NCBI GenBank assembly: GCA_904397845.1
Contig: CAJFOX010000019.1
Coordinates: forward strand, 20,700-84,699
Origin: an uncultured Oscillospiraceae bacterium
Lineage (GTDB): Bacteria > Bacillota > Clostridia > Oscillospirales > Ruminococcaceae
DNA length: 64,000 bases
Direction of reading: 5' to 3'
Shown in pieces: positions 32,787-45,303 of this stretch; the stretch's first letter is position 1, and each line of letters begins with the position of its first letter. The notes beneath the pieces were generated by a model, which was not told where the DNA came from, ran no database searches, and saw nothing but the letters and a program-made list of their open reading frames with translations. Position numbers and translations under genes: made by a program.

Positions 32787-33812
32787 ATGAGTAGTGTGAT
32801 CCTGGGGAAAAGCGGGATTCATTCTCCCAAAAACGGGTTTGGCGCACTTCCGATTCAGCGGGTATCAAAGGAATATGCTGCCATGCTGCTGCGGAAGGCT
32901 TATGATGCCGGCTTTACCTTTTTTGATACGGCACGGGCTTATACCGATAGCGAAGAAAAGATCGGTGATGCCTTATCGGATGTACGGGACAAAATTACCA
33001 TTGCGACCAAGACCGGCGCTACCGATGGAAAGACCTTTTGGGAGCACCTGGAGACCAGCCTGAAAAACCTCGGGACCGACTACATTGATCTGTATCAGTT
33101 TCATACGCCGTCTTTCTGCCCCAAGCCGGGCGATGGCACCGGATTGTATGAGGCGATGCTGGAGGCCAAGGCCCAGGGCAAAATCCGGCACATTGGCATT
33201 ACCAACCATCGGCTGGATGTGGCGGAAGAGGCGGTGCGATCGGGATTATACGAGACGCTGCAGTTTCCATTTTGCTACCTCGCTACGGAAAAAGATCTGG
33301 CGCTGGTCAAGCTTTGCCGGGAGCACCAAGTGGGCTTTATTGCGATGAAAGGCCTTTCTGGAGGCCTTTTGACCCGTTCTGACGCCGCTTACGCCTGGCT
33401 GGATCAGTTTGACAATGTACTGCCCATCTGGGGGATACAGCGGGAAACCGAACTGGATGAGTTTATCCGCTATTTTGAGCAGCCGCCGGTCCTCACCGGT
33501 GAAATTCAGCAGTTGATCGAAAAGGACCGCCAGGAACTGATCGGCAATTTCTGCCGTGCCTGCGGCTACTGCATGCCCTGCCCGATGGGAATCCAGATCA
33601 ACTCCTGTGCACGGATGTCCCAGTTGATCCGGCGCAGCCCATCAGCCGGATGGTTGAGTGAAAAAAGCCAGCAGATGATGATGGACATCGAAAAATGTAT
33701 CGGCTGCGGCCAGTGCAAGTCCAAGTGTCCGTATGAGCTGGACACGCCTACCCTTTTAAAGCAAAATCTGGAGGATTACAAAAATATCCTGGCGGGAAAA
33801 ACAAAAATCTAA
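32787..33812 (+). CDS. aldo/keto reductase with C-terminal 4Fe-4S ferredoxin domain
   Basis: 341 aa. The AKR barrel has the catalytic-type elements AGFTFFDTARAYTDSEEKIG (Asp and Tyr), ATKTGATDGKTF and LYQFHTPS, with the late region GFIAMKGLSGGLL. After about residue 255 the chain has NFCRACGYCMPCPMGI and then CIGCGQCKSKCPYELD, a CxxCxxCxxxCP-type cluster site. Such proteins are common oxidoreductases of anaerobes with unknown substrate. The start is uncertain: 32769, 32781 and 32787 are in frame; AAGGA at 32773-32777 fits 32787 best. Last gene of the prfA operon. Confidence 0.85.
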   Translation: MSSVILGKSGIHSPKNGFGALPIQRVSKEYAAMLLRKAYDAGFTFFDTARAYTDSEEKIGDALSDVRDKITIATKTGATDGKTFWEHLETSLKNLGTDYIDLYQFHTPSFCPKPGDGTGLYEAMLEAKAQGKIRHIGITNHRLDVAEEAVRSGLYETLQFPFCYLATEKDLALVKLCREHQVGFIAMKGLSGGLLTRSDAAYAWLDQFDNVLPIWGIQRETELDEFIRYFEQPPVLTGEIQQLIEKDRQELIGNFCRACGYCMPCPMGIQINSCARMSQLIRRSPSAGWLSEKSQQMMMDIEKCIGCGQCKSKCPYELDTPTLLKQNLEDYKNILAGKTKI

Positions 33813-33840
33813 TCAGAGAGGATCCTTCTATTACATCGAA

Positions 33841-33880
33841 AAAGGCCGTGGCCCTATTTCCCTGGGCCACGGCCTTTTCC
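33841..33880 (+). terminator. Rho-independent terminator ending the prfA operon
   Basis: aaaggccgtggccc (33841-33854) pairs perfectly with gggccacggccttt (33864-33877), then T-rich. Confidence 0.9.
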
Positions 33881-33937
33881 AGCTTTGTTTGAAACCAGAA
33901 AATTTTGCCAATGCTATCAAAACAAACAGCCTTTTTG

Positions 33938-33965
33938 AAAAAAACTGCCCGGAAATCCCGGACAG
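33938..33965 (-). terminator. minus-strand terminator with no matching gene
   Basis: On the minus strand the stem formed by 33957-33965 and 33945-33952 (one G-U pair) is followed by U7. No minus-strand gene lies upstream of it; it could stop antisense transcription coming out of rpoB. The rest of 33813-34175 holds only the rpoB promoter and leader. Confidence 0.4.
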
Positions 33966-33980
33966 CCCTGCAAAAATCTA

Positions 33981-34009
33981 TTGACAAGCCTTTTAAAGTA
34001 TCATATAAT
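33981..34009 (+). promoter_or_regulatory. consensus sigma-A promoter of rpoBC
   Basis: TTGACA (33981-33986), 17 bp, TATAAT (34004-34009): both hexamers perfect. The leader is about 160 bases long. Confidence 0.92.
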
Positions 34010-34175
34010 TATTAAATGTATCACAATGGATAGTTATGCCATTTGACATAGCTATTATAGCAGAAGATAAGGGGAAAAGCAATAGGGTTTTGCAAAAACT
34101 ACAGGAAGATCCGGCGCAGTGTTTGTAGTGTTTGCATAACCGCATTGGCAATAGATGAATGGAGTGAGTAAGCCT

Positions 34176-37100
34176 ATGGTGAATGTCAAGCCTGTACATC
34201 TGGGTAAAAATGTCCGTATGAGCTTTAGCCGTATCAATGAGGTTCTGGAAATGCCAAACCTGATTGAGGTGCAGAAAAACTCGTACCAGTGGTTTTTAGA
34301 TCAGGGCCTCAAAGAGGTGTTCCAGGATGTATCCGCCATTACCGACTACACCGGCAACCTGGTATTGGATTTCATCGACTACCATCTGGATGACACGCCC
34401 AAATACACGGTGGAAGAGTGCAAAGAACGGGACGTCACCTATGCAGCACCTTTGCGTGTCCGCGCCAGCCTTTTAAACAAGGAGACTGGAGAGGTGAAAG
34501 AGCAGGATATCTTCATGGGCGATTTCCCGCTGATGACCGAAAGCGGCACTTTTGTCATCAATGGCGCAGAACGCGTTATTGTTTCCCAGCTGGTGCGTTC
34601 TCCGGGTGTGTATTACGGCATGAGCTATGACAAAACGGGTAAAAAATTGTTTACCTCTACCGTGATTCCCAATAGGGGAGCGTGGCTTGAATATGAAACC
34701 GACGCCAACGATATTTTCTATGTTCGTATCGATAAAAACCGTAAAATTCCAATCACGACCTTTATCCGCGCTTTGTTAAAAATGCAGGATGACAAAGCGA
34801 CTATGACTGGCGACGGCTTGACGGATCGATATGGTACCGACCAGGAAATCTACGAGATCTTTGGTGAGGACGAGCGCCTGGTCAAAACGATTCAGGACAA
34901 GGACAATACCAAAAATGGTGAAGAAGGCCTGCTGGAAGTTTACCGCAAGCTGCGCCCTGGTGAGCCGCCGACAGTAGATAGCGCTGTGACACACCTGCAG
35001 AACCTGTTCTTCGACTCCAGAAGATATGATCTGTCCCGGGTGGGACGCTACAAATACAACAAAAAACTGGGGATCGCTTTCCGCATTGCAGGAAAAACCA
35101 TTGCGGAGCCTATTGCCAACCCCATGACTGGTGAGTTGATGGCAAACGCAGGGGATGTCCTCACCGTTGATCAGGCACTGGAAGTGGAAAGGGCCGGCGT
35201 TTCCAAGGTCAAGTTATCAGTGGAGAACAAGGAGTTTTATGTGATTTCCAACGGCATGGTCGATATCAAGGATTTTGTGGATTTTGACTGTTCCGAGTAT
35301 GGGATCAACGAAAAGGTCCGTTTTGTTGTGCTCAAGGAGATTTTGGAACAAAACGAGGACGAGGAATCGCTGCGGGAAGCGATCAAAGCCAATGTAGACA
35401 GCCTGATTCCCAAGCATATTATCAAAGACGATATTTTTGCATCCATCAATTATATCAACAACCTGTGCTACGATGTGGGCAATACCGACGATATCGACCA
35501 TCTGGGCAATCGCCGTATCCGTTCGGTGGGCGAGTTGCTGCAAAACCAGTTTAGAATTGGTTTTTCCAGAATGGAGCGGGTTATTCGTGAGAGAATGACG
35601 ATCCAAGCGCAGGATACCGATATGATTACGCCCCAGGCGCTGGTTAACATTCGCCCGGTGGTGGCAGCCATCAAGGAGTTTTTTGGATCTTCGCCCTTGT
35701 CCCAGTTTATGGATCAGACGAATCCACTGGCGGAACTGACCCATAAGCGGCGCCTGTCCGCCCTGGGCCCCGGCGGTTTGTCCCGTGACCGTGCCGGGTT
35801 TGAAGTACGTGACGTTCATTACAGCCATTATGGGCGCATGTGCCCCATCGAGACTCCCGAGGGCCCGAACATCGGCTTGATCTCATATTTGGCGACTTTT
35901 GCGCGCATCAATGAGTATGGCTTTATTGAAGCGCCTTACCGCCGGGTAGACAAAACCACCCATAAAGTCTTGGATGAAGTGGTTTATATGACCGCCGATA
36001 TGGAGGATAATTATGTGGTGGCGCAGGCCAATGAGCCTCTGGATGAAGAAGGCCGTTTAGCCCGCCCAAGAGTCAATGCCCGCTTCCGTGATGAGATTTT
36101 GGAAGTAGAGCGCGACCGTGCCGACTTTATGGATGTTTCGCCAAAGATGGTCGTTTCAGTGGCGACAGCAATGATTCCCTTCCTGGAAAATGACGACGCC
36201 AACCGCGCGCTGATGGGTTCCAACATGCAGCGGCAGGCGGTTCCGCTGCTGAAGACCGAGTCCCCGATTGTTGGTACCGGCATGGAATATAAAGCGGCGG
36301 TGGATTCCGGCGTTACGGTTGTTTCCAAACACAACGGCGTGGTGGAAAAGGTTTCGGCTACCGAAATCGTGATTCGCACCGATGAAGGCGCACTGGAGAC
36401 CTACAAGATTTTGAAATTTATGCGGTCCAACCAGGGTACCTGCATCAACCAGCGCCCGATTGTGGAAAAAGGTGAGAGGGTTACCAAAGGCATGGTTATT
36501 GCTGACGGACCCGCTACCAGCAATGGTGAGATCAGTTTGGGAAAAAATGCGCTGGTCGGCTTTATGACTTGGGAAGGCTACAACTACGAGGATGCGGTCC
36601 TCATCAATGAAAAAATTGTGCGCGACGATGTGTATACCTCCATTCATATCGAGGAATATGAGATCGAAGCGAGAGATACCAAACTGGGCGCGGAGGAAAT
36701 TACCCGTGATATTCCCAATGTGGGCGAAGATGCGCTCAAAGAATTGGATGAGCGGGGTATTATTCGTGTTGGCGCGGAGGTGCGTGCCGGGGACATCCTG
36801 GTCGGCAAGGTAACACCCAAAGGAGAAACGGAGCTGACGGCAGAGGAACGCCTGCTGCGCGCCATCTTCGGTGAAAAGGCGAGAGAAGTGCGCGATACTT
36901 CTTTGCGCGTGCCCCACGGTGAATATGGCATTATTGTAGATGTAAAAGTATTCACCCGCGAAAACTGCGATGAGCTGAATCCCGGCGTGAACATGGTTGT
37001 CCGCTGCTACATTGCGCAGAAAAGAAAAATTTCGGTAGGGGACAAGATGGCCGGACGTCACGGCAATAAAGGCGTTGTTTCCCGTATCCTTCCGCAGGAG

Positions 37101-37946
37101 GATATGCCCTTCCTGCCCGATGGGACCCCGCTGGATATTGTATTGAACCCGCTGGGCGTACCGTCTCGTATGAATATCGGGCAGGTATTGGAAGTCCATT
37201 TGGGCCGCGCTGCCGCCGCTTTGGGCTGGAAGATCATGACGCCGGTGTTTGACGGCGCCCATGAAGAAGATATCCGCGAATGCCTGAAAGAAGCCGGTCT
37301 GCAGGAGGATGGCAAGACCATCCTGTACGATGGGCGTACCGGAGAACAGTTTGACAATCCGGTGACGGTCGGCTACATGTATTATCTGAAGCTGCACCAT
37401 CTGGTTGATGATAAGATTCATGCCCGTTCCACTGGTCCATATTCGCTGGTAACGCAGCAGCCTTTAGGCGGTAAGGCCCAGTTTGGCGGTCAGCGTTTTG
37501 GCGAGATGGAGGTTTGGGCGCTGGAGGCTTACGGCGCCGCCTATACCCTGCAGGAGATTTTGACTGTTAAGTCTGACGATACGGTAGGACGGGTTAAAAC
37601 CTTTGAAGCAATTGTAAAGGGCAACAATATCCCGAAGCCGGGTGTGCCGGAATCCTTCAAAGTCTTAATTAAAGAGCTGCAGAGCCTGGCGCTGGATGTC
37701 AAGGTGCTGGATAAAGATAACCAGGAAATTGATCTGAAGCAGACCTTTGACGATGATGAAGACGTGGGTCTGGGCCATATGGACGACGATCTGATGGATA
37801 TGGAACACGTGAAGAATGAGGATGAATTGGCGGATTCTTATACGATTGACGAGCCGGAGACAGATGAAGTAGACAGCATGTTGGATGCCGATGATCTGTT
37901 GGGTCTGGACAATGCCGACGATTTGTTCGAGGATGAAAATTTTTAA
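34176..37946 (+). CDS. rpoB: DNA-directed RNA polymerase subunit beta
   Basis: 1256 aa. The rifampicin region reads [20 protein letters not shown] then [20 protein letters not shown]; the positions equal to E. coli D516, H526 and S531 are D, H and S, so no resistance change is visible. [16 protein letters not shown] and the C-terminal clamp [20 protein letters not shown] are intact. An acidic C-terminal tail ([19 protein letters not shown] and on) extends about 60 residues past the conserved end. ATG 34176 is preceded by GGAGTGAG; the in-frame ATG at 34155 lacks a ribosome site. rpoC follows after 102 bases. Confidence 0.97.
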   Translation: MVNVKPVHLGKNVRMSFSRINEVLEMPNLIEVQKNSYQWFLDQGLKEVFQDVSAITDYTGNLVLDFIDYHLDDTPKYTVEECKERDVTYAAPLRVRASLLNKETGEVKEQDIFMGDFPLMTESGTFVINGAERVIVSQLVRSPGVYYGMSYDKTGKKLFTSTVIPNRGAWLEYETDANDIFYVRIDKNRKIPITTFIRALLKMQDDKATMTGDGLTDRYGTDQEIYEIFGEDERLVKTIQDKDNTKNGEEGLLEVYRKLRPGEPPTVDSAVTHLQNLFFDSRRYDLSRVGRYKYNKKLGIAFRIAGKTIAEPIANPMTGELMANAGDVLTVDQALEVERAGVSKVKLSVENKEFYVISNGMVDIKDFVDFDCSEYGINEKVRFVVLKEILEQNEDEESLREAIKANVDSLIPKHIIKDDIFASINYINNLCYDVGNTDDIDHLGNRRIRSVGELLQNQFRIGFSRMERVIRERMTIQAQDTDMITPQALVNIRPVVAAIKEFFGSSPLSQFMDQTNPLAELTHKRRLSALGPGGLSRDRAGFEVRDVHYSHYGRMCPIETPEGPNIGLISYLATFARINEYGFIEAPYRRVDKTTHKVLDEVVYMTADMEDNYVVAQANEPLDEEGRLARPRVNARFRDEILEVERDRADFMDVSPKMVVSVATAMIPFLENDDANRALMGSNMQRQAVPLLKTESPIVGTGMEYKAAVDSGVTVVSKHNGVVEKVSATEIVIRTDEGALETYKILKFMRSNQGTCINQRPIVEKGERVTKGMVIADGPATSNGEISLGKNALVGFMTWEGYNYEDAVLINEKIVRDDVYTSIHIEEYEIEARDTKLGAEEITRDIPNVGEDALKELDERGIIRVGAEVRAGDILVGKVTPKGETELTAEERLLRAIFGEKAREVRDTSLRVPHGEYGIIVDVKVFTRENCDELNPGVNMVVRCYIAQKRKISVGDKMAGRHGNKGVVSRILPQEDMPFLPDGTPLDIVLNPLGVPSRMNIGQVLEVHLGRAAAALGWKIMTPVFDGAHEEDIRECLKEAGLQEDGKTILYDGRTGEQFDNPVTVGYMYYLKLHHLVDDKIHARSTGPYSLVTQQPLGGKAQFGGQRFGEMEVWALEAYGAAYTLQEILTVKSDDTVGRVKTFEAIVKGNNIPKPGVPESFKVLIKELQSLALDVKVLDKDNQEIDLKQTFDDDEDVGLGHMDDDLMDMEHVKNEDELADSYTIDEPETDEVDSMLDADDLLGLDNADDLFEDENF

Positions 37947-38048
37947 TCGGTGATTTGGCCGGGCATCGCGTTGAAATATTAGGATGCAGCCTGGCAAAAC
38001 CTGTTTTGGATTGCCACTCACGAGTTTATACAGGAAGAAGGATCGCAC

Positions 38049-41000
38049 TTGGAATTTAATGTTTTTGAATCGATCAAAATTGGTTTGGCTTCCCCCGATC
38101 AGATCCGCCAGTGGTCGCACGGTGTGGTGGAAAAACCGGAGACAATCAATTACCGCACCCTGAAGCCGGAGCGGGACGGCCTGTTTTGTGAGCGTATTTT
38201 TGGGCCGACGAAGGACTGGGAATGCTACTGCGGCAAATACAAACGGCTGCGTTACAAAGGCAAGGTCTGTGAACGTTGCGGCGTAGAAGTGACCCGTGCC
38301 AAGGTTCGCCGGGAGCGGATGGGCCATATTGAGTTAGCAGCGCCGGTTTCCCATATCTGGTATTTTAAAGGGATCCCCTCGCGGATGGGCCTGATTTTGG
38401 ATATGTCCCCCCGCCTTTTGGAAAAAGTGCTGTATTTTGCATCCTATGTTGTGACTGACCCGGGTCGGACCCCATTAGAGCTAAAACAGCTGCTGAATGA
38501 AAAAGAATACCGTGAAATGCGGGAGAAATACGAGGACGACTTCAAGGCAGGCATGGGTGCGGAAGCCATCAAAGAGTTGCTGGCCCAAATCGACCTGGAG
38601 AAGCTTTACAATGAGTTAATGGAAGAGATGGAGAATGCTTCCGGTCAAAAACGCATCCGGCTGCTCAAGCGGTTGGAAGTAGTAGAAGCGTTCAAAAAAT
38701 CAGGTAACGATCCTACGTGGATGATTCTGGACGTAGTGCCGGTTATCCCGCCGGATCTCCGCCCTATGGTACAGCTGGATGGCGGTCGTTTTGCCACCAG
38801 CGACCTGAATGACCTTTACCGCAGGGTTATTAACCGGAACAACCGCCTGAAGCGCCTGCTGGAGCTGGGCGCACCGGATATCATTGTGCGTAACGAAAAA
38901 CGAATGCTGCAAGAAGCGGTGGATGCCTTGATTGATAACGGCCGCCGCGGACGTCCAGTTACCGGGCCCAATAACCGCCCGCTGAAATCCTTGTCCGATA
39001 TGCTCAAGGGCAAGCAGGGACGATTCCGTCAGAATCTGCTGGGTAAGCGCGTCGACTACTCCGGCCGTTCGGTTATCGTCGTGGGTCCGGAACTGAAAAT
39101 GTATCAGTGCGGCCTCCCGAAAGAGATGGCGCTAGAGTTGTTCAAACCTTTCGTCATGAAGCGTCTGGTAGATACCGGCGCGGCGACTAATATCAAAAAC
39201 GCTAGAAAAATGGTGGAGCGCGCCCGCACAGAGGTTTGGGATGCTCTGGATATTGTGATTAAGGATCATCCGGTTTTGTTGAATCGTGCTCCTACCTTGC
39301 ACAGACTGGGCATTCAGGCTTTTGAACCGGTGCTGGTGGAGGGCCGTGCGCTGAAACTGCATCCACTGGTTTGTACCGCTTACAACGCCGACTTTGACGG
39401 CGATCAGATGGCGGTTCATGTGCCGCTGTCCGCGGAGGCACAGGCGGAAGCGCGCTTTTTAATGCTGGCGGCTAACAACCTGCTGAAGCCTTCTGACGGC
39501 CGCCCGGTAACAGTTCCGACCCAGGATATGGTGCTCGGCTCCTATTACCTGACATTGGAAAAAGATGGAGAACCTGGCGAAGGCAAAGCGTTTACAAGCG
39601 TGGAAGAGGCGATGATGGCTTACGATGAAGGCGTTATCGGTCTGCATGCAAAAATAAAGGTCCGCAAGACAAAGATGATCGAAGGGGAGATGTATTCTCA
39701 GATCATCGAAACCACTATGGGACGGATTATTTTTAACGATCCAATCCCCCAGGATTTGGGTTACGTGGATCGCAGCAAACCGGAAAACATGTTCAAGCTG
39801 GAAGTCGAGTTCTTAGTTGGCAAAAAGGAATTAGGGCAGATCATAGAAAAATGCATCCGCGTCCACGGTACCGCTACCACCGCTGAGGTGCTGGACAAGA
39901 TCAAAGCGCAGGGTTTTAAATATTCTACCCGCAGCGCGATTACTGTCGCTGTATGTGATGCCGTAATCCCGCCCCAGAAAAAGGTTTTGATGGAAGAAGC
40001 CGATCAGAAGATCGAAAAAATCACCAAGCAGTACCGCAGGGGACTTATCTCTGATGAGGAGCGGTATCAGATGGTCATTAAGACCTGGAATGAAACCACT
40101 GACAAGGTGGCGGATGCGCTAAAAAATAACCTTGACAAATATAATCCTATCTTTATGATGGCGGATTCCGGCGCCCGTGGTAGTATGAACCAGATCCGCC
40201 AGCTGGCGGGTATGCGCGGACTGATTGCCAACACCTCTGGTAAGGCCATCGAAATCCCGATCCGTGCGAACTACCGCGAGGGATTGAACATTTTGGAATA
40301 TTTCATTTCCTCGCGAGGTGCGCGGAAAGGTCTGGCAGATACTGCGCTGCGTACTGCGGACTCGGGATATCTGACCCGCCGTTTGGTGGATGTTTCCCAA
40401 GAAGTTATTATCCGGCAGCACGATTGCGGCACCCACGAAGGAATTGAGGTCTGTGATATCCGTGATGGCAATGAGATGATTGAACCGTTCTCTGAACGCC
40501 TGATAGGTCGTTATCCAGTGGAGGACGTGCTTCATCCTGAAACCGGGGAACTGCTGGTGTCCAAGGACAAGATGATGAATGAAAGCGACGCCAAGAAAAT
40601 TATGGATGCAGGCATTACCAAGCTGAAGATTCGCTCCATCCTCAACTGTGAGTCGAAGTACGGCGTCTGTGCCAAATGCTATGGCGACAACCTGGCCAAC
40701 GGCAAGCCTGTTGCGGTTGGCGAAGCGGTGGGCATTATCGCGGCGCAGTCCATCGGCGAACCCGGCACGCAGCTGACGATGCGTACCTTCCATACAGGAG
40801 GCATTGCATCGGCAGACGATATTACGCAGGGCTTGCCGCGTGTAGAAGAACTGTTTGAAGCCAGAAAACCCAAGCACCAGGCGATCATCAGCAAGACTTC
40901 TGGCGATGTCCGGATAGAAGAAATCAAGAAAAACCGCCATATTGTAGTGTTTAATAAAGAGACTCTGGAGGAGGAAAGCTACCTCATCCCTTATGGTTCC

Positions 41001-41603
41001 CGTTTGAAGGTTGCTGAGGGTGATCACGTGGAAGCCGGCGATATGTTGACCGAGGGATCGGTGAATCCCCATGACGTATTGGCTATTAAAGGGCCGCTGG
41101 CAGTGCAGGATTACCTGATCCAAGAGGTACAGCGTGTTTATCGGATGCAAGGTGTTGATATCAACGACAAGCACATAGAAGTCATTGTCCGCCAGATGAT
41201 GCGCAAATGCCGTGTCGAGGATGCGGGCAGCACCAGTCTGATTACCGGTTCGCTGATTGACAAATCAGAGCTGATGGAAAAGAACCGCGAAATCCGTGAG
41301 CGGATTGCCGCTGGGGAAGAAGGCCTGCATGAGGCAACTGCTTCCACGCTGCTTTTGGGTATTACGAAAGCTTCGCTGGCTACCGACAGCTTTTTGTCAG
41401 CTGCGTCTTTCCAGGAGACCACTCGTGTATTGACCGAAGCTGCCATCAAGGGTAAGGTCGATCCGCTGTTGGGGCTGAAGGAGAACGTTATTATTGGCAA
41501 GCTGGTTCCGGCTGGCACTGGCATGAATTGTTATTCTAAGGTAGAATATCAAAGCGTCAATGCAAACCCTTATTTTAATGATATCAAGATCGATGTCGAA
41601 TAG
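38049..41603 (+). CDS. rpoC: DNA-directed RNA polymerase subunit beta'
   Basis: 1184 aa. The N-terminal zinc site is [20 protein letters not shown]; the active-site loop [12 protein letters not shown] holds the three magnesium aspartates. The second zinc cluster is [13 protein letters not shown], preceded by the cysteine in QHDCGTHEG. The trigger-loop region [19 protein letters not shown] is intact. The TTG at 38049 is the start: AAGGA lies about 8 bases upstream and the product begins [20 protein letters not shown] as in other clostridia. Co-transcribed with rpoB, ending at the terminator at 41622. Confidence 0.97.
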   Translation: MEFNVFESIKIGLASPDQIRQWSHGVVEKPETINYRTLKPERDGLFCERIFGPTKDWECYCGKYKRLRYKGKVCERCGVEVTRAKVRRERMGHIELAAPVSHIWYFKGIPSRMGLILDMSPRLLEKVLYFASYVVTDPGRTPLELKQLLNEKEYREMREKYEDDFKAGMGAEAIKELLAQIDLEKLYNELMEEMENASGQKRIRLLKRLEVVEAFKKSGNDPTWMILDVVPVIPPDLRPMVQLDGGRFATSDLNDLYRRVINRNNRLKRLLELGAPDIIVRNEKRMLQEAVDALIDNGRRGRPVTGPNNRPLKSLSDMLKGKQGRFRQNLLGKRVDYSGRSVIVVGPELKMYQCGLPKEMALELFKPFVMKRLVDTGAATNIKNARKMVERARTEVWDALDIVIKDHPVLLNRAPTLHRLGIQAFEPVLVEGRALKLHPLVCTAYNADFDGDQMAVHVPLSAEAQAEARFLMLAANNLLKPSDGRPVTVPTQDMVLGSYYLTLEKDGEPGEGKAFTSVEEAMMAYDEGVIGLHAKIKVRKTKMIEGEMYSQIIETTMGRIIFNDPIPQDLGYVDRSKPENMFKLEVEFLVGKKELGQIIEKCIRVHGTATTAEVLDKIKAQGFKYSTRSAITVAVCDAVIPPQKKVLMEEADQKIEKITKQYRRGLISDEERYQMVIKTWNETTDKVADALKNNLDKYNPIFMMADSGARGSMNQIRQLAGMRGLIANTSGKAIEIPIRANYREGLNILEYFISSRGARKGLADTALRTADSGYLTRRLVDVSQEVIIRQHDCGTHEGIEVCDIRDGNEMIEPFSERLIGRYPVEDVLHPETGELLVSKDKMMNESDAKKIMDAGITKLKIRSILNCESKYGVCAKCYGDNLANGKPVAVGEAVGIIAAQSIGEPGTQLTMRTFHTGGIASADDITQGLPRVEELFEARKPKHQAIISKTSGDVRIEEIKKNRHIVVFNKETLEEESYLIPYGSRLKVAEGDHVEAGDMLTEGSVNPHDVLAIKGPLAVQDYLIQEVQRVYRMQGVDINDKHIEVIVRQMMRKCRVEDAGSTSLITGSLIDKSELMEKNREIRERIAAGEEGLHEATASTLLLGITKASLATDSFLSAASFQETTRVLTEAAIKGKVDPLLGLKENVIIGKLVPAGTGMNCYSKVEYQSVNANPYFNDIKIDVE

Positions 41604-41621
41604 TGCAAAAAGCAGTTTATG

Positions 41622-41658
41622 AAAATACAGGGGGATCAAATGTTTCCCCTGTATTTTT
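41622..41658 (+). terminator. Rho-independent terminator of rpoBC
   Basis: aaaatacaggggga (41622-41635) pairs with tcccctgtatttt (41645-41657), then T. The 343-bp spacer to rpsL otherwise contains only the str promoter and a leader. Confidence 0.88.
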
Positions 41659-41797
41659 GCGTGTTTTCTTCGGTGGTTTCAGGAAATAATATTCCAAACA
41701 AATGCGATTTTCATGCCGCTTTTTCGTTTTACGCATAAAACGTGAGAAATATACAATAATTTTTTCGGGAAACTGTACGTGTTTGATAAATCCGCTA

Positions 41798-41827
41798 TTG
41801 ACAAGGTTTGACTCGTAATGATAAAAT
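41798..41827 (+). promoter_or_regulatory. sigma-A promoter of the str operon
   Basis: TTGACA (41798-41803), 18 bp, TAAAAT (41822-41827); the leader to rpsL is about 110 bases. Confidence 0.85.
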
Positions 41828-41946
41828 AGTTAAGCTGTGTTCAATAGGTGAAGTATGCCTATTTGCAACACGAATCGTTGTTCTGTGTATCTGTGTAAAA
41901 GAGAGGTTCCTCTCTTTACAATATCATTCATGTAAGGAGGTGCAAT

Positions 41947-42372
41947 ATGCCTACTTTTAACCAGCTCGTTCGCAAAGGCAGAGAGGTGGTTGAGAAAAAG
42001 TCGACTGCGCCGGCATTGCTGAAAGGATGGAACTCCAAAAAGCGTGTGGCCATTGACCAGAACTCTCCCCAAAAACGCGGTGTATGTACTGCTATCAGAA
42101 CCGCAACACCGAAAAAACCGAACTCTGCATTGAGAAAGATCGCCAGAGTCAAGCTGACCAACGGAATCGAGGCTACCGCCTACATCCCCGGTATCGGCCA
42201 CAACCTGCAGGAGCATAGCGTTGTACTGATTCGTGGTGGACGTGTTAAGGACCTTCCTGGTGTTCGTTACCACATTATCCGTGGTACTTTGGATGCGCAG
42301 GGCGTTGCAAAAAGAATGCAGGCCCGTTCCAAATACGGCGCCAAACGTCCGAAGGCTGGTGCTTCGAAGTAA
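41947..42372 (+). CDS. rpsL: 30S ribosomal protein S12
   Basis: 141 aa. [19 protein letters not shown] opens as in Firmicutes, followed by [27 protein letters not shown] and [19 protein letters not shown]. The lysines of TPKKPNS and the K of [13 protein letters not shown], where streptomycin-resistance changes occur, are wild type. A longer spacer ([16 protein letters not shown]) before SPQKRG is the usual Gram-positive form. Textbook AAGGAGGTG ribosome site. First gene of the str operon. Confidence 0.98.
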   Translation: MPTFNQLVRKGREVVEKKSTAPALLKGWNSKKRVAIDQNSPQKRGVCTAIRTATPKKPNSALRKIARVKLTNGIEATAYIPGIGHNLQEHSVVLIRGGRVKDLPGVRYHIIRGTLDAQGVAKRMQARSKYGAKRPKAGASK

Positions 42373-42509
42373 GAAATTTCCGATTCAACTGATTTTTGCT
42401 GCTGATGCAGCGGTTAACATATAGATATGTTGCCGTCGTATTGGCACAACGGGAGTTTCGTCACTTTCGAGTACCAATGAATTCATACTATGTGAAGGAG
42501 GGAAGCAAA

Positions 42510-42980
42510 GTGCCAAGAAGAGGTAATATTGCAAAACGTGATGTTTTGCCTGATCCGCTTTACAATTCCAAACTGGTGACACGCCTGATTAACAGCGTAA
42601 TGTACGATGGAAAAAAAGGCGTTGCTCAGAGGATTGTATATGATGCGTTTGATATCGTAAAGGAAAAAACTGGCAAAGATCCTTTGGAAGCTTTCGAGGC
42701 TGCTATGGAGAATATCATGCCTGTTTTGGAGGTAAAGGCTCGCCGTGTCGGTGGTGCTACCTATCAAGTCCCGATTGAAGTCCGTCCGGAAAGGCGTGAA
42801 ACACTGGGTCTGCGCTGGGTAACCCTGTACGCCAGAAATCGTTCAGAAAGAACGATGAAGGAAAGACTGGCAGGAGAAATCATGGACGCCATCAACGAGC
42901 AGGGCGGCGCATTCAAAAAGCGTGAGGATACCCATAAGATGGCGGAGGCGAACAAAGCTTTTGCTCATTACAGATGGTAG
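42510..42980 (+). CDS. rpsG: 30S ribosomal protein S7
   Basis: 156 aa: [20 protein letters not shown], then [37 protein letters not shown] and the C-terminal [14 protein letters not shown]. It nucleates folding of the 3' domain of 16S rRNA and contacts the E site. The start is GTG 42510, behind AAGGAGGG; upstream in-frame ATGs lack one. The 137-base gap after rpsL and the 126-base gap before fusA contain no further gene. Confidence 0.97.
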   Translation: MPRRGNIAKRDVLPDPLYNSKLVTRLINSVMYDGKKGVAQRIVYDAFDIVKEKTGKDPLEAFEAAMENIMPVLEVKARRVGGATYQVPIEVRPERRETLGLRWVTLYARNRSERTMKERLAGEIMDAINEQGGAFKKREDTHKMAEANKAFAHYRW

Positions 42981-43106
42981 TTTGTTATCCGATATTGGGT
43001 AATATGCGGGTTTTGCACCCGCTGAAAACAAGGAAGCCCGGTTTGCGTGAGCTTTTTCAAAAGCTTTTGCAGACCTATTTGAGTGATTATCTTGAAGGAG
43101 GACACT

Positions 43107-45191
43107 ATGCCAAGAGACGTTTCGCTTGAGCAAACTCGTAATATCGGCATAATGGCCCACATTGATGCTGGTAAAACTACCACAACCGAACGTATTTTGT
43201 ATTACACCGGCGTAAATCATAAAATCGGTGAAACGCATGATGGTTCGGCAACAATGGACTGGATGGCGCAGGAGCAGGAGAGAGGTATTACCATTACTTC
43301 GGCTGCGACTACCGCTTACTGGAACGGCCATAGAATCAATATTATCGATACCCCTGGACACGTGGATTTTACCGTTGAAGTAGAGCGTTCTCTGCGTGTT
43401 TTGGACGGTTCGGTTACCGTGTTCTGCGCAAAAGGCGGCGTAGAGCCTCAGTCTGAAACCGTATGGCGTCAGGCTGACAAATATCGTGTGCCGAGAATGG
43501 CCTTTGTCAATAAAATGGACATCATGGGTGCGGACTTTTACAATGTTCTGCAAATGATGCATGACCGTTTGAAATGTAATGCGGTTCCGATTCAGCTGCC
43601 TATTGGATCGGAAACATTCTTCAAGGGCATCATTGACCTCCTGGAGATGAAAGCTTACATTTACAATGACAGCAAGGCTCTGGTCAACTACACGGTGGAA
43701 GAGATCCCCGAAGATATGAAAGAAAAAGCGGAGGAATACCGTGCCGCTATGATTGAACATATCGCGGAGACCGATGACGAACTGATGGAAAAATATCTCG
43801 AAGGTGAAGAATTCACCATGGAAGAGATGAAGGCCGCCATCCGCAAATCCACTATCAATAATACCATGGTACCGGTTGTCTGTGGCACCGCTTATAAAAA
43901 TAAGGGAATCCAGAAGCTGCTGGATGCGATTGTAGATTATATGCCTGCCCCGACCGATATCGAACACATCAAAGGTATTAACCCTGAGACACAAGAGGAA
44001 GAAGAAAGGCCCTCTTCTGACGATGAGCCTTTCGCGGCGCTGGCGTTTAAGATCGCCACTGACCCTTATGTGGGTAAGCTGTGCTTCTTCCGGGTATATT
44101 CCGGTACGGTGACTGCTGGCTCCACTGTTTACAACTCGGTGAAAGACGATCAGGAAAGAATGGGACGTATCCTTCAGATGCATGCCAACCACAGAAAGGA
44201 TTTGGAAATCTGCTATGCTGGTGACATCGCTGCGGCGGTAGGTCTGAAGAATACCACCACCGGTGACACTCTGTGCGACCCGAAAGCACCTATTATCCTG
44301 GAGTCTATGGAATTCCCGGATCCAGTTATCCGTGTTGCCATCGAACCGAAAACGAAGGCTGGCCAGGAAAAGATGGGCATTGGCTTGGCCAAACTGGCAG
44401 AAGAGGATCCGACTTTTAAGACCTATACGGATCAGGAGACGGGTCAAACTATCATTGCCGGTATGGGCGAGCTGCATTTGGAAATCATTGTGGACCGCCT
44501 TTTGCGCGAGTTTAAAGTTGAGGCAAATATCGGCAGCCCACAGGTTGCATACAAAGAGACTGTGCGTAAGGCAGTTGAGGTCGACAATAAATATGCCCGC
44601 CAGTCCGGTGGTAAGGGCCAGTATGGTCATGTTAAGATCAGAGTAGAACCCAATGAATCTGGCAAGGGTTATGAGTTCCGCAATCAGATTGTCGGCGGTG
44701 CGATTCCGAAAGAGTATATCCCTGCGGTTGACGCCGGTATCCAGGGAGCGATGCAGGCTGGCGTATTGGCGGGATATCCTGTTGTTGACTGTATCGTAAC
44801 GCTGTTCGACGGTTCTTATCATGAAGTGGACTCTTCTGAAATGGCGTTTAAGATTGCTGGATCTATGGCCTTTAAAGAGGCGATGAAAAAAGCGGATCCG
44901 GTTATTCTGGAGCCTATCATGAAAGTTGCCGTTACGACTCCTGAGGAGTATATGGGCGACGTAATTGGAGACCTGAACTCCCGCCGTGGCCAAATCCAGG
45001 GTATGGAAGCCCGTCCGGGTGCGCAGCAGATTAATGCTTTTGTTCCGCTGTCTGAAATGTTTGGTTATTCCACTGACCTACGGTCGAAGACCCAGGGACG
45101 CGGACAGTATGTGATGGAACCCAGCCATTATATTGAGGTTCCGAAGTCGATTGCAGAAGGCATTATGAATGCTAGAAGTAAAAAAGATTAA
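43107..45191 (+). CDS. fusA: elongation factor G
   Basis: 694 aa, the canonical translocase length. GTPase motifs: [19 protein letters not shown] (G1), [14 protein letters not shown] (G2), [15 protein letters not shown] (G3) and NKMD (G4). Domain IV has [19 protein letters not shown] and domain [22 protein letters not shown] 43107 follows AAGGAGG. Member of the str operon. Confidence 0.98.
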   Translation: MPRDVSLEQTRNIGIMAHIDAGKTTTTERILYYTGVNHKIGETHDGSATMDWMAQEQERGITITSAATTAYWNGHRINIIDTPGHVDFTVEVERSLRVLDGSVTVFCAKGGVEPQSETVWRQADKYRVPRMAFVNKMDIMGADFYNVLQMMHDRLKCNAVPIQLPIGSETFFKGIIDLLEMKAYIYNDSKALVNYTVEEIPEDMKEKAEEYRAAMIEHIAETDDELMEKYLEGEEFTMEEMKAAIRKSTINNTMVPVVCGTAYKNKGIQKLLDAIVDYMPAPTDIEHIKGINPETQEEEERPSSDDEPFAALAFKIATDPYVGKLCFFRVYSGTVTAGSTVYNSVKDDQERMGRILQMHANHRKDLEICYAGDIAAAVGLKNTTTGDTLCDPKAPIILESMEFPDPVIRVAIEPKTKAGQEKMGIGLAKLAEEDPTFKTYTDQETGQTIIAGMGELHLEIIVDRLLREFKVEANIGSPQVAYKETVRKAVEVDNKYARQSGGKGQYGHVKIRVEPNESGKGYEFRNQIVGGAIPKEYIPAVDAGIQGAMQAGVLAGYPVVDCIVTLFDGSYHEVDSSEMAFKIAGSMAFKEAMKKADPVILEPIMKVAVTTPEEYMGDVIGDLNSRRGQIQGMEARPGAQQINAFVPLSEMFGYSTDLRSKTQGRGQYVMEPSHYIEVPKSIAEGIMNARSKKD

Positions 45192-45218
45192 ATTTTCCGC
45201 ATAATTGCCGGAAAAGTC

Positions 45219-45247
45219 TTGAAATCTCTGGCCTTTATTGGTAAAAT
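45219..45247 (+). promoter_or_regulatory. internal promoter for tuf
   Basis: TTGAAA (45219-45224), 17 bp, TAAAAT (45242-45247) with TGG before it (extended -10), in the 112-base fusA-tuf gap. It would let EF-Tu be made in excess of EF-G. Confidence 0.7.
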
Positions 45248-45303
45248 AACCCCATAGGCATGTACAAAATACTATCTTCTAATATAAGGGAGGAAATTCA
45301 CTA

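Noticed and set aside
34043..34058. Second rpoB promoter (TTGACA at 34043 with TATTAT at 34053)
   Set aside because: The spacer is only 4 bases and no -10 lies at 16-18 bp.
36156..37421. A 421-codon minus-strand frame inside rpoB, and similar long antisense frames in rpoC and the M18 gene
   Set aside because: All lie fully opposite conserved genes and lack ribosome sites and recognisable domains.
42843..44993. A 716-codon open frame on the minus strand across fusA
   Set aside because: It is the antisense shadow of the highly biased fusA codons. There is no ribosome site, and fusA is unmistakable on plus.
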